Assembly: GCA_051061015.1 (NCBI GenBank)
Contig: JBPFEG010000076.1
Coordinates: 1 to 64,000, forward strand
From: Methylomicrobium sp051061015
GTDB taxonomy: Bacteria; Pseudomonadota; Gammaproteobacteria; Methylococcales; Methylomonadaceae
Direction of reading: 5' to 3'
Length of the DNA stretch: 64,000 bases
This document shows, piece by piece, positions 46,309-55,435 of this stretch. Both the position numbers and the translations under genes were made by a program. The first letter of the stretch is position 1, and every line of letters starts with the position of its first letter. The notes beneath the pieces are model-generated. The model saw nothing but the letters and a program-made list of their open reading frames with translations, had not been told where the DNA came from and did no database searches.

Positions 46309-48552
46309 TTATTGATAAGTATGCATATCCTGACCTTGAACAGACGTGTCTTCATAAATTCCGGTAAGCTTGCGTTTGAATTCATTAGCTATTAACCTTG
46401 CATCCTGATTGGATTTCACAACACGCGGTGTAATGAGAACTACCAACTCAGTTCGTGCCTGAGTATTTGACGTGTTACCGAACAACGGCCCAATCAAAGG
46501 CAGTTCATGTAAAAAGGGAAAGCCCCCTTTCGCAAGGCTTCTATTGTCGTCGATTAAACCACCGAGCACGATGGTTTCCCCGCTTAGAACTGCCACATTG
46601 CTTGTAATTTCGCGGGTTTGGATCGTTGGCGAGTCGATTTGGCTGGACTGGGTTTGAACAGGTCTTTCGACGCTTTGTTCGATATCCATGATTACCATGC
46701 CGTTGGCGTTAACTCTCGGCTTAACCTTCAATTTCACACCGGTTTTACGCTGTTGGATGCCGCTGGTGACTAATCCCCCTGAAGTCTGCCCCACATTAGG
46801 CAAAACACTGCCTTGATTGACATTGGTAATACTGGTGGATTGCGAGGTTCTCAACGGAATTTCATCACCAACCTGAATCGATGCCTCCTGATTATTCAAG
46901 ACCATCAAGGAGGGCGTCGAGATAACGTTGACCTTGCCTTTGTTCGCTTCTGCAGTTAAAAGCGCCCGAATATCACCCGAATCGCTCGCGAAGGCATAAC
47001 CGAACCCTCCCGTAGCAGCAGCAAGCGCAAGGGATTTTATGCTCACATCGGCGGTTGGTGTCGACGAGTTTAAGGGTGCGCCTCTGACTTGTCCAACACC
47101 AGTCCCCCCTGCATACTGATGTTCGATGTACCACCTTATGCCGTATTCCAAATTATCCGTCAACGAAACGGAGACGATCTGGGCATCCACCAATACCTGC
47201 AATGGCATAACGTCAAGCTCCGTGATCACTTTATGGATTACATCATACTCCTGAGGAGTCGATACAATGACGACCGAATTGTTCGATTGATCGGCAATGA
47301 TCCTGACGTTTTCCCCCACATTCGAAACCGAGGCCTCGCCAGTCTTTCCGGTTGACGCGGTCCTTGAACTCCTTGATGCGGCCTTTTCGGTAGCACTTTT
47401 ATTGCTTATTGTCGCTGCCGTTTGACCCGGCGCAACTTTGGCCTGCTTACTCGGCATCGCGGCGCCGGTAAAGATCGCATTCAAGACGTCAGCCAATTCA
47501 ACCGCATCCATATGCTGAACCCGATAGACATTCACGCCTCCGCCGTTCGCCGAACTGGCTCGATCCAATCGCTGCACCCAGTTTTCAATATCTTGCAAAT
47601 AGCTTTGCTGCTGAGTAATCGCCAAAACCGCATTTAAGCGTTCAATCGGCAAAAAACGAAAAAAATTACTTTTCTCTTCCCCTTCTTTCAAATTGAACAC
47701 GGCCTCCAGCTCTTTGATCACATCCTCGGGCGCTACATGCGCTAATGGGAACAGACCGAACGACCGCCCGCGCAGTACATCGATATCGAACGTGGCAACT
47801 AAGTCCATGATACGCTCAAGTTCTGCCGATGATCCCGACACGACCAGTGTGTTTCTGCCCGCGTCAGCGTTAATTCCGGTTTTTTCCTCCAACAACGGCT
47901 TGATCACTTCAAGCAAATCGGTAGCCGCTACGTATCGAATCGGAATGACTCGGCTTTGAAATCCAGTCTTGCCTTCACCCTGGCCTACGCCCGAACTATA
48001 CATGGCTTCCGAGGTCGGTTCGATATGATAAATCCGCCCTTCTTTGACCAAAGCCGCATTATTCATCCGCAACACCATTTCCAAAGCCGGCAGCAATTCT
48101 TCCTTGGTCAACGGCTCAGTGGTTTGTAAAGTCACTTTACCGGCGACTTTCGGGCTCAATACATAATTTTGCCCGAGGATATCGCTGAGAATCACCTTCG
48201 AGACTTCTCCGAGATCGGCCTCATCGAAATTCAGACTATAAGTGCCTGGTCCCGCCGTTTTGGCTTGGGATTGCCCCGAACCTGACCTCACCCCGCCCGA
48301 GCGCTGGGGCGAGGATCGACTGGATGAAGGATACAACTCGATCTTCGACCTTAATGAGTCTTCCGACGGTTTTTTATTTTGCAGACCTTCAAACACAACA
48401 CCGGGTTTTTCGTTTAAGGTGTCGGCGGAGGATACTGGGGACAGTTTAAGCCTCGGAGGCAGCTTTGGTCCCATCAGTTCGCAACCGGAAAGCGTTAACC
48501 CTGCTGCAACTAAACACGAAACTGTTTTTAAGGAGATTAAATTATTCTTCAT
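46309..48552 (-). CDS. gspD: Type II secretion outer-membrane secretin GspD
   Basis: Forms the outer-membrane channel. I start at ATG 48552, which overlaps the gspN stop. A lipoprotein signal gives Cys24 (LTLSGC), so it may pilot itself. N0 begins at TYSLNFDEADLGEVSKVILSDILGQNY, and N1-N3 follow with IRYVAATDLLEVIKPLL, FPLAHVAPEDVIKELEAVF and VYRVQHMDAVELADVLNAIF. A low-complexity Ser/Ala/Lys linker interrupts N3. The secretin core contains VPLRTSQ-like (IPLRTSQ), RKTGVKLKVKPRVNANGMVIMDIEQ and GETIVLGGLIDDN. It is the last gene of the gsp operon. A short C-terminal tail follows FKRKLTG. Confidence 0.95.
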   Translation of the reverse strand: MKNNLISLKTVSCLVAAGLTLSGCELMGPKLPPRLKLSPVSSADTLNEKPGVVFEGLQNKKPSEDSLRSKIELYPSSSRSSPQRSGGVRSGSGQSQAKTAGPGTYSLNFDEADLGEVSKVILSDILGQNYVLSPKVAGKVTLQTTEPLTKEELLPALEMVLRMNNAALVKEGRIYHIEPTSEAMYSSGVGQGEGKTGFQSRVIPIRYVAATDLLEVIKPLLEEKTGINADAGRNTLVVSGSSAELERIMDLVATFDIDVLRGRSFGLFPLAHVAPEDVIKELEAVFNLKEGEEKSNFFRFLPIERLNAVLAITQQQSYLQDIENWVQRLDRASSANGGGVNVYRVQHMDAVELADVLNAIFTGAAMPSKQAKVAPGQTAATISNKSATEKAASRSSRTASTGKTGEASVSNVGENVRIIADQSNNSVVIVSTPQEYDVIHKVITELDVMPLQVLVDAQIVSVSLTDNLEYGIRWYIEHQYAGGTGVGQVRGAPLNSSTPTADVSIKSLALAAATGGFGYAFASDSGDIRALLTAEANKGKVNVISTPSLMVLNNQEASIQVGDEIPLRTSQSTSITNVNQGSVLPNVGQTSGGLVTSGIQQRKTGVKLKVKPRVNANGMVIMDIEQSVERPVQTQSSQIDSPTIQTREITSNVAVLSGETIVLGGLIDDNRSLAKGGFPFLHELPLIGPLFGNTSNTQARTELVVLITPRVVKSNQDARLIANEFKRKLTGIYEDTSVQGQDMHTYQ

Positions 48553-49309
48553 TTTCGTTATTCTCGGATTCATCTACAGCGGGTTCGGATTCAGGTTCGG
48601 AATCAATAGGTTGCCCCCTGGTGACCCTTCGCCTGACAGCCTCATCCTGTTGTTCTTGGTCTTTTGTTCTTGTTTGCGGTCGACGTGGTTTTCGCTGTGA
48701 ATCTTGTTGTTGCTGGTCCTGATTTTTCATTTTTTCCGGCGGTAATTCCTTAGGCTTGGGCTTTCTCAGCACTAACTCCTTGGATTCGCCTCCTAACTCA
48801 AATACCACTCTATCGGTTTTGATCTGAGTCAAACGCCAGCCATTCACGTCTTCACTTTCCGAGACTTTCCGATAATTATCCGGTTTTTCCTTGGATCCGG
48901 CAGCAGGCGATAATGCGCCACCCGCCGCCGGGGAACCGGCCGCCGGCTTATTTCGGCTCAATAAGGCCGATAACCCGTTTTTACCGGTATAGATACCGTC
49001 CAGTCTCCAATCGAATGGTTCGCTCCCGGCCTGCTCTTTTTCATTTTCGGCGCTCACTTCTTCAATCGGTTTTCTTCCTTTCAGAAATAACGGCCTGGAC
49101 ACCAAGTCGACATAGCTTCCTTCGGCTTTCGCAGCCAGATTAACTGCCGGCAACTGATCATTTGCATCATTTGACACAGCCGGCGCTTCGATCGAATTCA
49201 GCAAATGGCTTTCCGAAAACTTTGCTATCAGCCATTCCATTACGATGATAACGAGCAACACCGCGCAAATAGCCGAAACCACTTTTAAAATTTTACTATT
49301 GATATTCAT
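48542..49309 (-). CDS. gspN: Type II secretion GspN/GspC-like inner-membrane protein
   Basis: A 255-residue bitopic protein with one N-terminal membrane helix (VVSAICAVLLVIIVMEWLIA). The motif VDLVSRPLFLKGRKPIEE and the beta-rich homology region (FDWRLDGIYTGKNGLSALLS, VNGWRLTQIKTDRVVFELGGESKELVL) are those of GspN/GspC scaffolds. The C-terminus is very Gln/Arg/Glu-rich and disordered. Its position between gspM and gspD matches xpsN in Xanthomonas. It probably links the inner-membrane platform to the secretin. Confidence 0.78.
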   Translation of the reverse strand: MNINSKILKVVSAICAVLLVIIVMEWLIAKFSESHLLNSIEAPAVSNDANDQLPAVNLAAKAEGSYVDLVSRPLFLKGRKPIEEVSAENEKEQAGSEPFDWRLDGIYTGKNGLSALLSRNKPAAGSPAAGGALSPAAGSKEKPDNYRKVSESEDVNGWRLTQIKTDRVVFELGGESKELVLRKPKPKELPPEKMKNQDQQQQDSQRKPRRPQTRTKDQEQQDEAVRRRVTRGQPIDSEPESEPAVDESENNENEE

Positions 49310-49914
49310 TCGGCCTTTTTCCTCATAAAACTGACCGCCTGAAAATTTATGTTCAATTCATTGGTCTGTTCGATCTGGCGGGTTTGCCGATTTCTTATGC
49401 CGCGCATGGGCCGGATGTCCAGCTGATCGATGATAATCAATGGCGTCGAGGTTTCCAGCCGATACAGAACCGAGCGTAATACCTCCGAATTGCCGGTCAT
49501 GCGCACGCTAACCGTCAACAGGCTGAATTTATCTTTGCTTTTTACCGGCAAGGCTTGGGTACTACTCAGTTTTCCGCCTGCCTCCACTATCGCTTTTTTA
49601 ATAAACTCCTGTACTTCAGCCGATGCCAGCGCTTCAGTATTCTGACTATTGAAATAGTTTTGCTGCTGGATCGCTGTCTTGATGGAACCCATGCTTTTGA
49701 ATACGGAGTCCTTGCCGGACAATATTCTTTCATATTGCCTCAATTTGATCGCCAGTTGATCCTTCTCTTCACGCAGTTCCATCCACTTACTAACCGCCGG
49801 CACAAAAACGGCAACGATCAGAATCAATAGCAGAGCGATCAAAAGACCGACTGCCAGCCAGCGTTGTATATTTCTATTTTTTTCTTTGCTCACCTGGAAC
49901 TTCCGCTTTGACAA
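49306..49914 (-). CDS. gspM: Type II secretion GspM-type protein
   Basis: A 202-residue protein with one membrane helix (WLAVGLLIALLLILIVAVFVPAV), a coiled coil (LREEKDQLAIKLRQYERILSG) and a ferredoxin-like periplasmic domain (FSLLTVSVRMTGNSEVLRSVLYRLETSTPLIIIDQLDIRP). This is the GspM/PilO layout. Its 5' end overlaps gspL by 41 bp and its 3' end overlaps gspN by 4 bp. Confidence 0.85.
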   Translation of the reverse strand: MSKRKFQVSKEKNRNIQRWLAVGLLIALLLILIVAVFVPAVSKWMELREEKDQLAIKLRQYERILSGKDSVFKSMGSIKTAIQQQNYFNSQNTEALASAEVQEFIKKAIVEAGGKLSSTQALPVKSKDKFSLLTVSVRMTGNSEVLRSVLYRLETSTPLIIIDQLDIRPMRGIRNRQTRQIEQTNELNINFQAVSFMRKKAE

Positions 49915-50992
49915 TATCGGCGGTTATCTGAAACCGCTCAAAACCGGTCGTCGTATCCTGAGTCACCGGCGAAACAAATTTGGCATTCGCAAAAATATCC
50001 GAATCCTCCAAGACTGCAATCAATCCGGAAGCGGAAGGCGATTCCCCCTGTATCTGTAAATGCCCGTCCGCAAACTGCAAATAAGTCAGCCAGGTATTAT
50101 CGTCCTTGATCAAGGCGCTCAGCGTATTCAGCATCTCAAGGACCGGAGGAGAAGCGTTTTTTGCATTGATCAGGTCCTCGGTTTCCGCTATTACGTCATT
50201 GATCTCTGCTTGCATTTGTTTGGTTTTCTTGGCGTCCTTCTCTATTGCATCGATTTTTTCCTGCAACAGCGCTACCGTTTGATATTCAAACAGCACCGGA
50301 AAGAATAACACCGCGCCCAAAAGCAAGATGACAGCTCCGGCCAGTCCCGCATAAATCAGGTTGGACGTTTTACCGGCATTCGTTCCGAGCTCCTCCGGTA
50401 ACAAATCATACGCCTCATCGATCTGCTCCAGATCATTTTTCGTATCCTCGTAATCCGCCAATAACGGTGAAATTCCGATCGCCTTCAACTCCGCATAAAG
50501 CCCATCCAGCACTTCGCGCGGGGTCAAAATCAGCATGACGTTGATCAGACCGGGCTCGCCTGGCGTTTCCAATGATTTTACCGCAAAATACACCTGATCC
50601 GGGTTAAACGGGGTAAATCTCGATAACTCATAGGACATTACCTGAGCCAGGTTTTCCTTGGCGGCCGCAGGCAAAGCCAGTTCCCTGCAAATACCTTCCG
50701 AACCATGCAGCCGAAGAACAAAATTGGCTTTCGCGAGTCTTTCGTCCTTTGCCCGCAGTTCATTGAAATAGGCTGCGCCTTCTTCATTACGACTCAATAA
50801 TGCCAGAGTTTCCTGCGTTTCTCCTGCATAAGTCAATTCAAATTGGTTGCCCCGGGTCTTTATGATAATCGTATCGTGCTTATCGCTAATTAAATGCCTG
50901 ATTTTTTCAGGCACCAAAAAAGCGAGTTCTTTCCGCCACCACCTGAAGAACTTTTTATAATCCAGTTCGATTGTCGAATTAAGATTCAGCAT
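49874..50992 (-). CDS. gspL: Type II secretion GspL-type protein (PilM/PilN-like)
   Basis: A 372-residue protein with an N-terminal actin-like cytoplasmic part (ELALPAAAKENLAQVMSYELSRFTPF), one membrane helix (LIYAGLAGAVILLLGAVLFF) and a periplasmic coiled coil with a ferredoxin-like domain (NTLSALIKDDNTWLTYLQFADGHLQIQGES). It recruits the GspE ATPase in the platform. It overlaps gspK by 14 bp upstream and gspM by 41 bp downstream. Confidence 0.86.
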   Translation of the reverse strand: MLNLNSTIELDYKKFFRWWRKELAFLVPEKIRHLISDKHDTIIIKTRGNQFELTYAGETQETLALLSRNEEGAAYFNELRAKDERLAKANFVLRLHGSEGICRELALPAAAKENLAQVMSYELSRFTPFNPDQVYFAVKSLETPGEPGLINVMLILTPREVLDGLYAELKAIGISPLLADYEDTKNDLEQIDEAYDLLPEELGTNAGKTSNLIYAGLAGAVILLLGAVLFFPVLFEYQTVALLQEKIDAIEKDAKKTKQMQAEINDVIAETEDLINAKNASPPVLEMLNTLSALIKDDNTWLTYLQFADGHLQIQGESPSASGLIAVLEDSDIFANAKFVSPVTQDTTTGFERFQITADIVKAEVPGEQRKK

Positions 50993-51962
50993 TCGGAGTC
51001 ACTAATAATGAGTCTTTGTCCTCGGAAAATAATGATGTATCAGCTCTTTCTTCGCGTTTCCAATTTAAAATTCGAAACGGCAAGCCGCCATCCCCTGCCC
51101 CTGCCGGGCTGTTTGTCACAATCGATTTTATTATTGCCCCCGAACCATTTTCAAGGCGAGACTCGGCAATAATCTCAATCACATTGCTCTGGCCCGATCC
51201 GCAATTGAACCCCGTACCCAAGTCTGCCGGCTGCATTGGCATACCGGTAATTGCGCTCTGTCTGCGCAACTCTATACATTGATCTACCAGGGAAGCATCT
51301 ATCCCCATAGTGAGCATCACTTCTTTTGAGGCCTGCGATAAATCCACTTGCGGCCGGCCGGAATAGATGGTGATCAGCGGCTCCAACTGCTTCAAAATGG
51401 ACTCATCCATACCCAACACCATTTGCAGTTCTTCCAGCGTCTGAAACGGCTTGTTTCTCGGCTGATAAAGCTTGCCAGCCTCTTTATATTCATCCTTTTC
51501 CGCACCGTCAATATTGACGAGATCGTCCGGATCCCGCCAATCCATGATCGCCGAAACCAAAGCAGTTTGCTTTTCACTCTCAATTGGAAGCTGCGCAATA
51601 AGCTGCTGCAACTGCACCTGATTTGCAGTGTTCAGATCGATTTTACCGGTTTCGCCTTCCAGTCTGATTCTTACCTGCGCATCCTGAAATTCTATCTGAT
51701 AGATATTACCATCCGTATGCCAGCGTTTGGTCTGGTCCGGATTCATCAGCATCATCTCCGCCATCGCCATGCCGGATTCGGCCGCCGCCAGCGCCTTCGA
51801 TCCGCTGGTGACCCCGGCTATCACCGAGGTTTCTCTCCGCATCGTCAGAGAAAAGCTTGCCGCCATGATCATCAGCAACGACAACACCCACAGCACCAGT
51901 ACCAAAGCAAAGCCTTTATCTGCTTGCGCTGTAATTGAACGAGGCCGAATGCGAAATGACAT
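50979..51962 (-). CDS. gspK: Type II secretion minor pseudopilin GspK
   Basis: Tip pseudopilin of 327 residues. The prepilin signal is ADKGFALVLVLWVLSLLMI; it lacks Glu at mature position 5, which is normal for GspK. The large alpha-helical domain shows KIDLNTANQVQLQQLIAQL, SAIMDWRDPDDLVNIDGAEKDEY and PRNKPFQTLEELQMVLGMD. It is encoded between gspJ and gspL. Confidence 0.92.
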   Translation of the reverse strand: MSFRIRPRSITAQADKGFALVLVLWVLSLLMIMAASFSLTMRRETSVIAGVTSGSKALAAAESGMAMAEMMLMNPDQTKRWHTDGNIYQIEFQDAQVRIRLEGETGKIDLNTANQVQLQQLIAQLPIESEKQTALVSAIMDWRDPDDLVNIDGAEKDEYKEAGKLYQPRNKPFQTLEELQMVLGMDESILKQLEPLITIYSGRPQVDLSQASKEVMLTMGIDASLVDQCIELRRQSAITGMPMQPADLGTGFNCGSGQSNVIEIIAESRLENGSGAIIKSIVTNSPAGAGDGGLPFRILNWKREERADTSLFSEDKDSLLVTPNAES

Positions 51963-51986
51963 TAAAAGCGCCTGGAGTTGCAGGAA

Positions 51987-52703
51987 TTATTCAGCATCAT
52001 TTTGATCTTGCACAACGGCATCGTTTTGCGAATTTTCGTCATCTTCACCAGAGGATTCCCCGCCCTCCGCTGAGGCGCTCGCCCCACTCGCAAATTTCAA
52101 CTCGAAATCCATTTCCGGCCAGAAAACTTCATTTTCGAGTTCGATCTTGATTTTGACCAATTTAGGCAACTGATCTCTTTCCCGCCATTGATCCAGCCAA
52201 CGGCTTTCAGTTTCCCCAGCCTCCTGGCCAAAATAAGCCACCGAAAAACCGCTTACGCCCTTAATCAATGTCTCCTCTTCGGTGAGCCATTCATCACCCT
52301 CGGCCACAGGGTAAAACGGCGTGATGGTCACCTTGATCACGTTCTCTCTGTTTTCGTTGAGTAAACGTAGGTTAAACAACTGCAACCCGGCTCTACCCGC
52401 ACTGGCTGGAAAAGACGAGACAAACTGTAACGATTGGCGATCGCCCTGAAAGGAAAAAAGCCGCTCTTCCTGAGTGAAATCATTCCAAAGAGGCCGCGCC
52501 ACGACTAAATGACGCTGAAAGAAATTGACGACACCGGCGATTTCACCGACATCAAAAATTTTTTTCTCACCCTTTTCCCAGCTTTCCGCGCAAATCTTTA
52601 AACTGACGAACAACAGCGTCATCATCACGCTCAGCAGCGTCATCGCCAGCAATACTTCGATCAGGGTAAAACCTTGACTAATCTTGGGGTTTCGCATTAG
52701 CAA
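51987..52703 (-). CDS. gspJ: Type II secretion minor pseudopilin GspJ
   Basis: A 238-residue pseudopilin with cleavage motif SQGFTLIEVLLAMTLLSVMMTL and FxRHL-type region (VNFFQRHLVVARPLWNDFT). It has an acidic, disordered C-terminus (GESSGEDDENSQND), unusual for the family. It overlaps gspI by 26 bp. Confidence 0.9.
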   Translation of the reverse strand: MLMRNPKISQGFTLIEVLLAMTLLSVMMTLLFVSLKICAESWEKGEKKIFDVGEIAGVVNFFQRHLVVARPLWNDFTQEERLFSFQGDRQSLQFVSSFPASAGRAGLQLFNLRLLNENRENVIKVTITPFYPVAEGDEWLTEEETLIKGVSGFSVAYFGQEAGETESRWLDQWRERDQLPKLVKIKIELENEVFWPEMDFELKFASGASASAEGGESSGEDDENSQNDAVVQDQNDAE

Positions 52704-53109
52704 TACCGGTCAATTTCAGCTTGGACAATTCAAGCTGTCGCTCGCTGCCACCCTCTCCCCAGCTGACTAGAGCAGTCACCATGAACAATTGGGCCGGAAT
52801 AGTCCGCGTATCGATCGTTTCGGTGGTCAAAATAAACGGCGCGACGGTCAGTTCCCACCGGTATTTGTCATTTACCACTCCGTTTGACTGTGCTTGCTGT
52901 AAAGGCGTTTCGATACCGGGCCTGGCGAGGATCGCCTCGGCAATCTGCACAGCGGACGTATACTCTTCGGAAACCGACGCGTTGCGCAATCCAGAAGAAA
53001 AAATACTCAACAGCATGCCCATCGAGATCGCCATGATCGAAAAGGCAACCAAAATCTCCAGCAGCGAGAAACCCCGCTGAGATTTATGCCGTCGTTGCAG
53101 CGCAATCAT
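52678..53109 (-). CDS. gspI: Type II secretion minor pseudopilin GspI
   Basis: A 143-residue pseudopilin with SQRGFSLLEILVAFSIMAISMGML (cleavage after Gly, Glu5 present). The globular domain contains YTSAVQIAEAILARPGIE and LVSWGEGGSERQLELSKLKL. It overlaps gspH by 4 bp and gspJ by 26 bp. Confidence 0.92.
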   Translation of the reverse strand: MIALQRRHKSQRGFSLLEILVAFSIMAISMGMLLSIFSSGLRNASVSEEYTSAVQIAEAILARPGIETPLQQAQSNGVVNDKYRWELTVAPFILTTETIDTRTIPAQLFMVTALVSWGEGGSERQLELSKLKLTGIANAKPQD

Positions 53110-53615
53110 CGGCGCCTAGGATGTTCATTGGGCGTTACATCCTCAACTTCCAGTTGTCCGGTCAGCCAATTGATGTCGATCTGTTTCGATATCTCGCCGC
53201 GGTCCAGCACTACCCGGCCGCCGGTTGAGGAGCCGTCCGCAAAAAAGCGGATATTGCCCTGGCCTTCTCCGGTCAGCTCGCTCTGCGCAGTCACCACCGT
53301 AACCTCAATCGCATCAGGAATCTTATATTCCTCTTCACGACCGCTGACTTTATAAGTATTATTGGTCAAATCGAATGTAACGGTCATCTCCCGATGAGCC
53401 ATCAACGCTTGGCCGCGCGCATAACGCAACGCAGAGACGACGTCCCTGACTGCGGCCTTTTGCGCCAAAGTGCCTGAGCCCGATGATATATTGAGCGCGA
53501 CGACCGAAAATCCCAATACGATGATGACCAAAACGATCAACAACTCGAGTATGGTAAATCCCCTGGATCGAGAGCGGGAAGCCGGCAACAGAAGCCTCAT
53601 ATCATTTCGACACAC
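53106..53615 (-). CDS. gspH: Type II secretion minor pseudopilin GspH
   Basis: A 169-residue pseudopilin with RSRGFTILELLIVLVIIVLGF (cleavage after Gly, Glu5 present) and the GspH fold (VSALRYARGQALMAHREMTV, FADGSSTGGRVVLDRG). Upstream of it are 74 bp to gspG. Confidence 0.92.
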   Translation of the reverse strand: MCRNDMRLLLPASRSRSRGFTILELLIVLVIIVLGFSVVALNISSGSGTLAQKAAVRDVVSALRYARGQALMAHREMTVTFDLTNNTYKVSGREEEYKIPDAIEVTVVTAQSELTGEGQGNIRFFADGSSTGGRVVLDRGEISKQIDINWLTGQLEVEDVTPNEHPRRR

Positions 53616-53689
53616 GCGTCCAGCCGAGCAAGATAGGAATAATAAACGTTAAACACGAATCCGTCCTGGCCTACCGCACAAGCAAGGAT

Positions 53690-54133
53690 TTACTCCCAGC
53701 TCACTATATCCCGATCTTCGCCTTCGCCTCCTTCCTTTTCATCCGCGCCGAAACTAAACAGATCAAATGCCCCATGTTCGCCCGGTGCCACATAATGGTA
53801 TTCATTTTGCCACGGATCCAGCGGCACTTTTGATTTGCCCAAATAAGGCCCGTTCCAGCGCTTGGAATTATCGGATGCTTCGACCAGCGCCACTAGCCCT
53901 TGAGAAGAGGTAGGATAACGGTCCATGTCCAGTTTGTACATTTCCAATGCCTGGCTCAACTCGGAAATTTGTACTTTCGCCGCCTTGGTCTTGGCTTCCG
54001 CCATGTGCTTCATGACTTTAGGTCCGACCAGACCGGCCAGCATCGAGATGATCCCCAAAACCACCAATAATTCCAACAGGGTAAAACCAGTCTGCTTAAG
54101 ATAAATGTGTCTCATTTGTTCGTAATTATCCAT
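53690..54133 (-). CDS. gspG: Type II secretion major pseudopilin GspG
   Basis: Main subunit of the pseudopilus. The signal is KQTGFTLLELLVVLGIISMLAGLVGPKVM. The rest is the standard KTKAAKVQISELSQALEMYKLDMDRYPTSSQGLVALVE, GPYLGKSKVPLDPWQNEYHY and FDLFSFGADEKEGG (calcium-binding loop). A later in-frame ATG (MRHIYLK, 54115) would give a shorter leader typical of GspG. Confidence 0.96.
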   Translation of the reverse strand: MDNYEQMRHIYLKQTGFTLLELLVVLGIISMLAGLVGPKVMKHMAEAKTKAAKVQISELSQALEMYKLDMDRYPTSSQGLVALVEASDNSKRWNGPYLGKSKVPLDPWQNEYHYVAPGEHGAFDLFSFGADEKEGGEGEDRDIVSWE

Positions 54134-54216
54134 TAAAGATCTTATATATTTAAATTTTCATTTTTCCGCTCAAAAACGGACGGAATACGCTCTCTGGCCA
54201 GCCGAATGCCCTGATT

Positions 54217-55434
54217 CTAGAAAGCCAAATCATTGACACTCAAAATAGCGAGAAGAATCGAAACGATGATGCCTGCGATCATCAGTCCCAGCGTAATGAT
54301 CAAAGCCGGCTCCAGCAAGGCCAGCATGCGCTGGATCGCGATCTTCAACTGTTTATCGTAGATTTCCGCCACGCGCAACAGCATTTCTTCCAGATGCCCG
54401 GTTTCCTCGCCCATTTTAATCATCTGTACGGCCATTTTCGGAAATATTCCGGTTTTGAGCAATGCATCGGACATTCTTTTGCCCTGCTTTAGTTCCTCTT
54501 CCGCATGCTGAATCGCATCGACCAATACCAGATTGTCCACGGTTTCCCGCACAATCATTAAAGCCGAAAGTATGGAAACTCCATTACCCAATAAAGTTCC
54601 CAAAGTCCGGCTCATATTCGCCGTTTCCTTGGTCAGGATCACCAGGTCAGCGAGCGGCAGTTTAAGAAAACGGCCGTCCCAGACTTTCTTTCTGACCGGA
54701 TCGGCCAGTTGAAACTTCATATAGCTGAATGCAAAGATAGCGCCGCCGATCAATAGCCACCAATAACTTTGCAGCCATTCGGCAATGCCGACCACGATCT
54801 GCGTCGAAACCGGCAATTCCTTACCCGCGCTTTCAAACATTTCGGTAAACTGCGGCACGACAAAAATCAGCATCACGAAAAGCGATGCCAGCGACATCAC
54901 CAACAGCACCGCCGGATAGATCAGCGCGGTGCTGACCGTGTCCTTCAATTCGCGCGAGCGCTCCAGATATTCCGCCAGCCGGTTCAACACCTCGCCCAAA
55001 CTGCCACCCGCCTCGCCGGCTCGTATCATGTTCAGATAAAAGCGCGAAAAAACGCCGGATTGCTTGTCCAGCGCATCGGCCAGCGATGAGCCCCCTTTGA
55101 CTTTTTCCAATACCTTCGAAATCAGCTTGCTCAGCTTTTCATTATCTTCGGTCAGATCGATCAACACCATCAGCGACTTGTCCAGCGGCAGGCCGGAATC
55201 GAGTAAGGTCGCCAGCTCACTGGTAAACAACGCGATTTCTTTTTGACTCAGCCTGGTCTGTTTTGCTCCCAGGCTCAGGCCAAGAAAATTTTTTGCGCTG
55301 GCCGGGCTGACCTTGATCGGAATATATCCTTCCGCCTGCAACAGCCCAATCAGACTGGGCTCATCGCTTGCGTCCCGTACGCCTTCCTCAGTCTCCCCGT
55401 GATTATTGATCGCTTTATAGGCATACAGCGTCAT
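54217..55434 (-). CDS. gspF: Type II secretion inner-membrane platform protein GspF
   Basis: Polytopic platform protein of 405 residues with two GspF domains. The first contains EIALFTSELATLLDSGLPLD and YLNMIRAGEAGGSLGEVLNRLAEYLE. The second contains TANMSRTLGTLLGNGVSILSAL and MIKMGEETGHLEEMLLRVAEIYD. Membrane helices follow each, including the C-terminal LGLMIAGIIVSILLAILSV. It lies 1 bp after gspE. Confidence 0.96.
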   Translation of the reverse strand: MTLYAYKAINNHGETEEGVRDASDEPSLIGLLQAEGYIPIKVSPASAKNFLGLSLGAKQTRLSQKEIALFTSELATLLDSGLPLDKSLMVLIDLTEDNEKLSKLISKVLEKVKGGSSLADALDKQSGVFSRFYLNMIRAGEAGGSLGEVLNRLAEYLERSRELKDTVSTALIYPAVLLVMSLASLFVMLIFVVPQFTEMFESAGKELPVSTQIVVGIAEWLQSYWWLLIGGAIFAFSYMKFQLADPVRKKVWDGRFLKLPLADLVILTKETANMSRTLGTLLGNGVSILSALMIVRETVDNLVLVDAIQHAEEELKQGKRMSDALLKTGIFPKMAVQMIKMGEETGHLEEMLLRVAEIYDKQLKIAIQRMLALLEPALIITLGLMIAGIIVSILLAILSVNDLAF

Positions 55435-55435
55435 A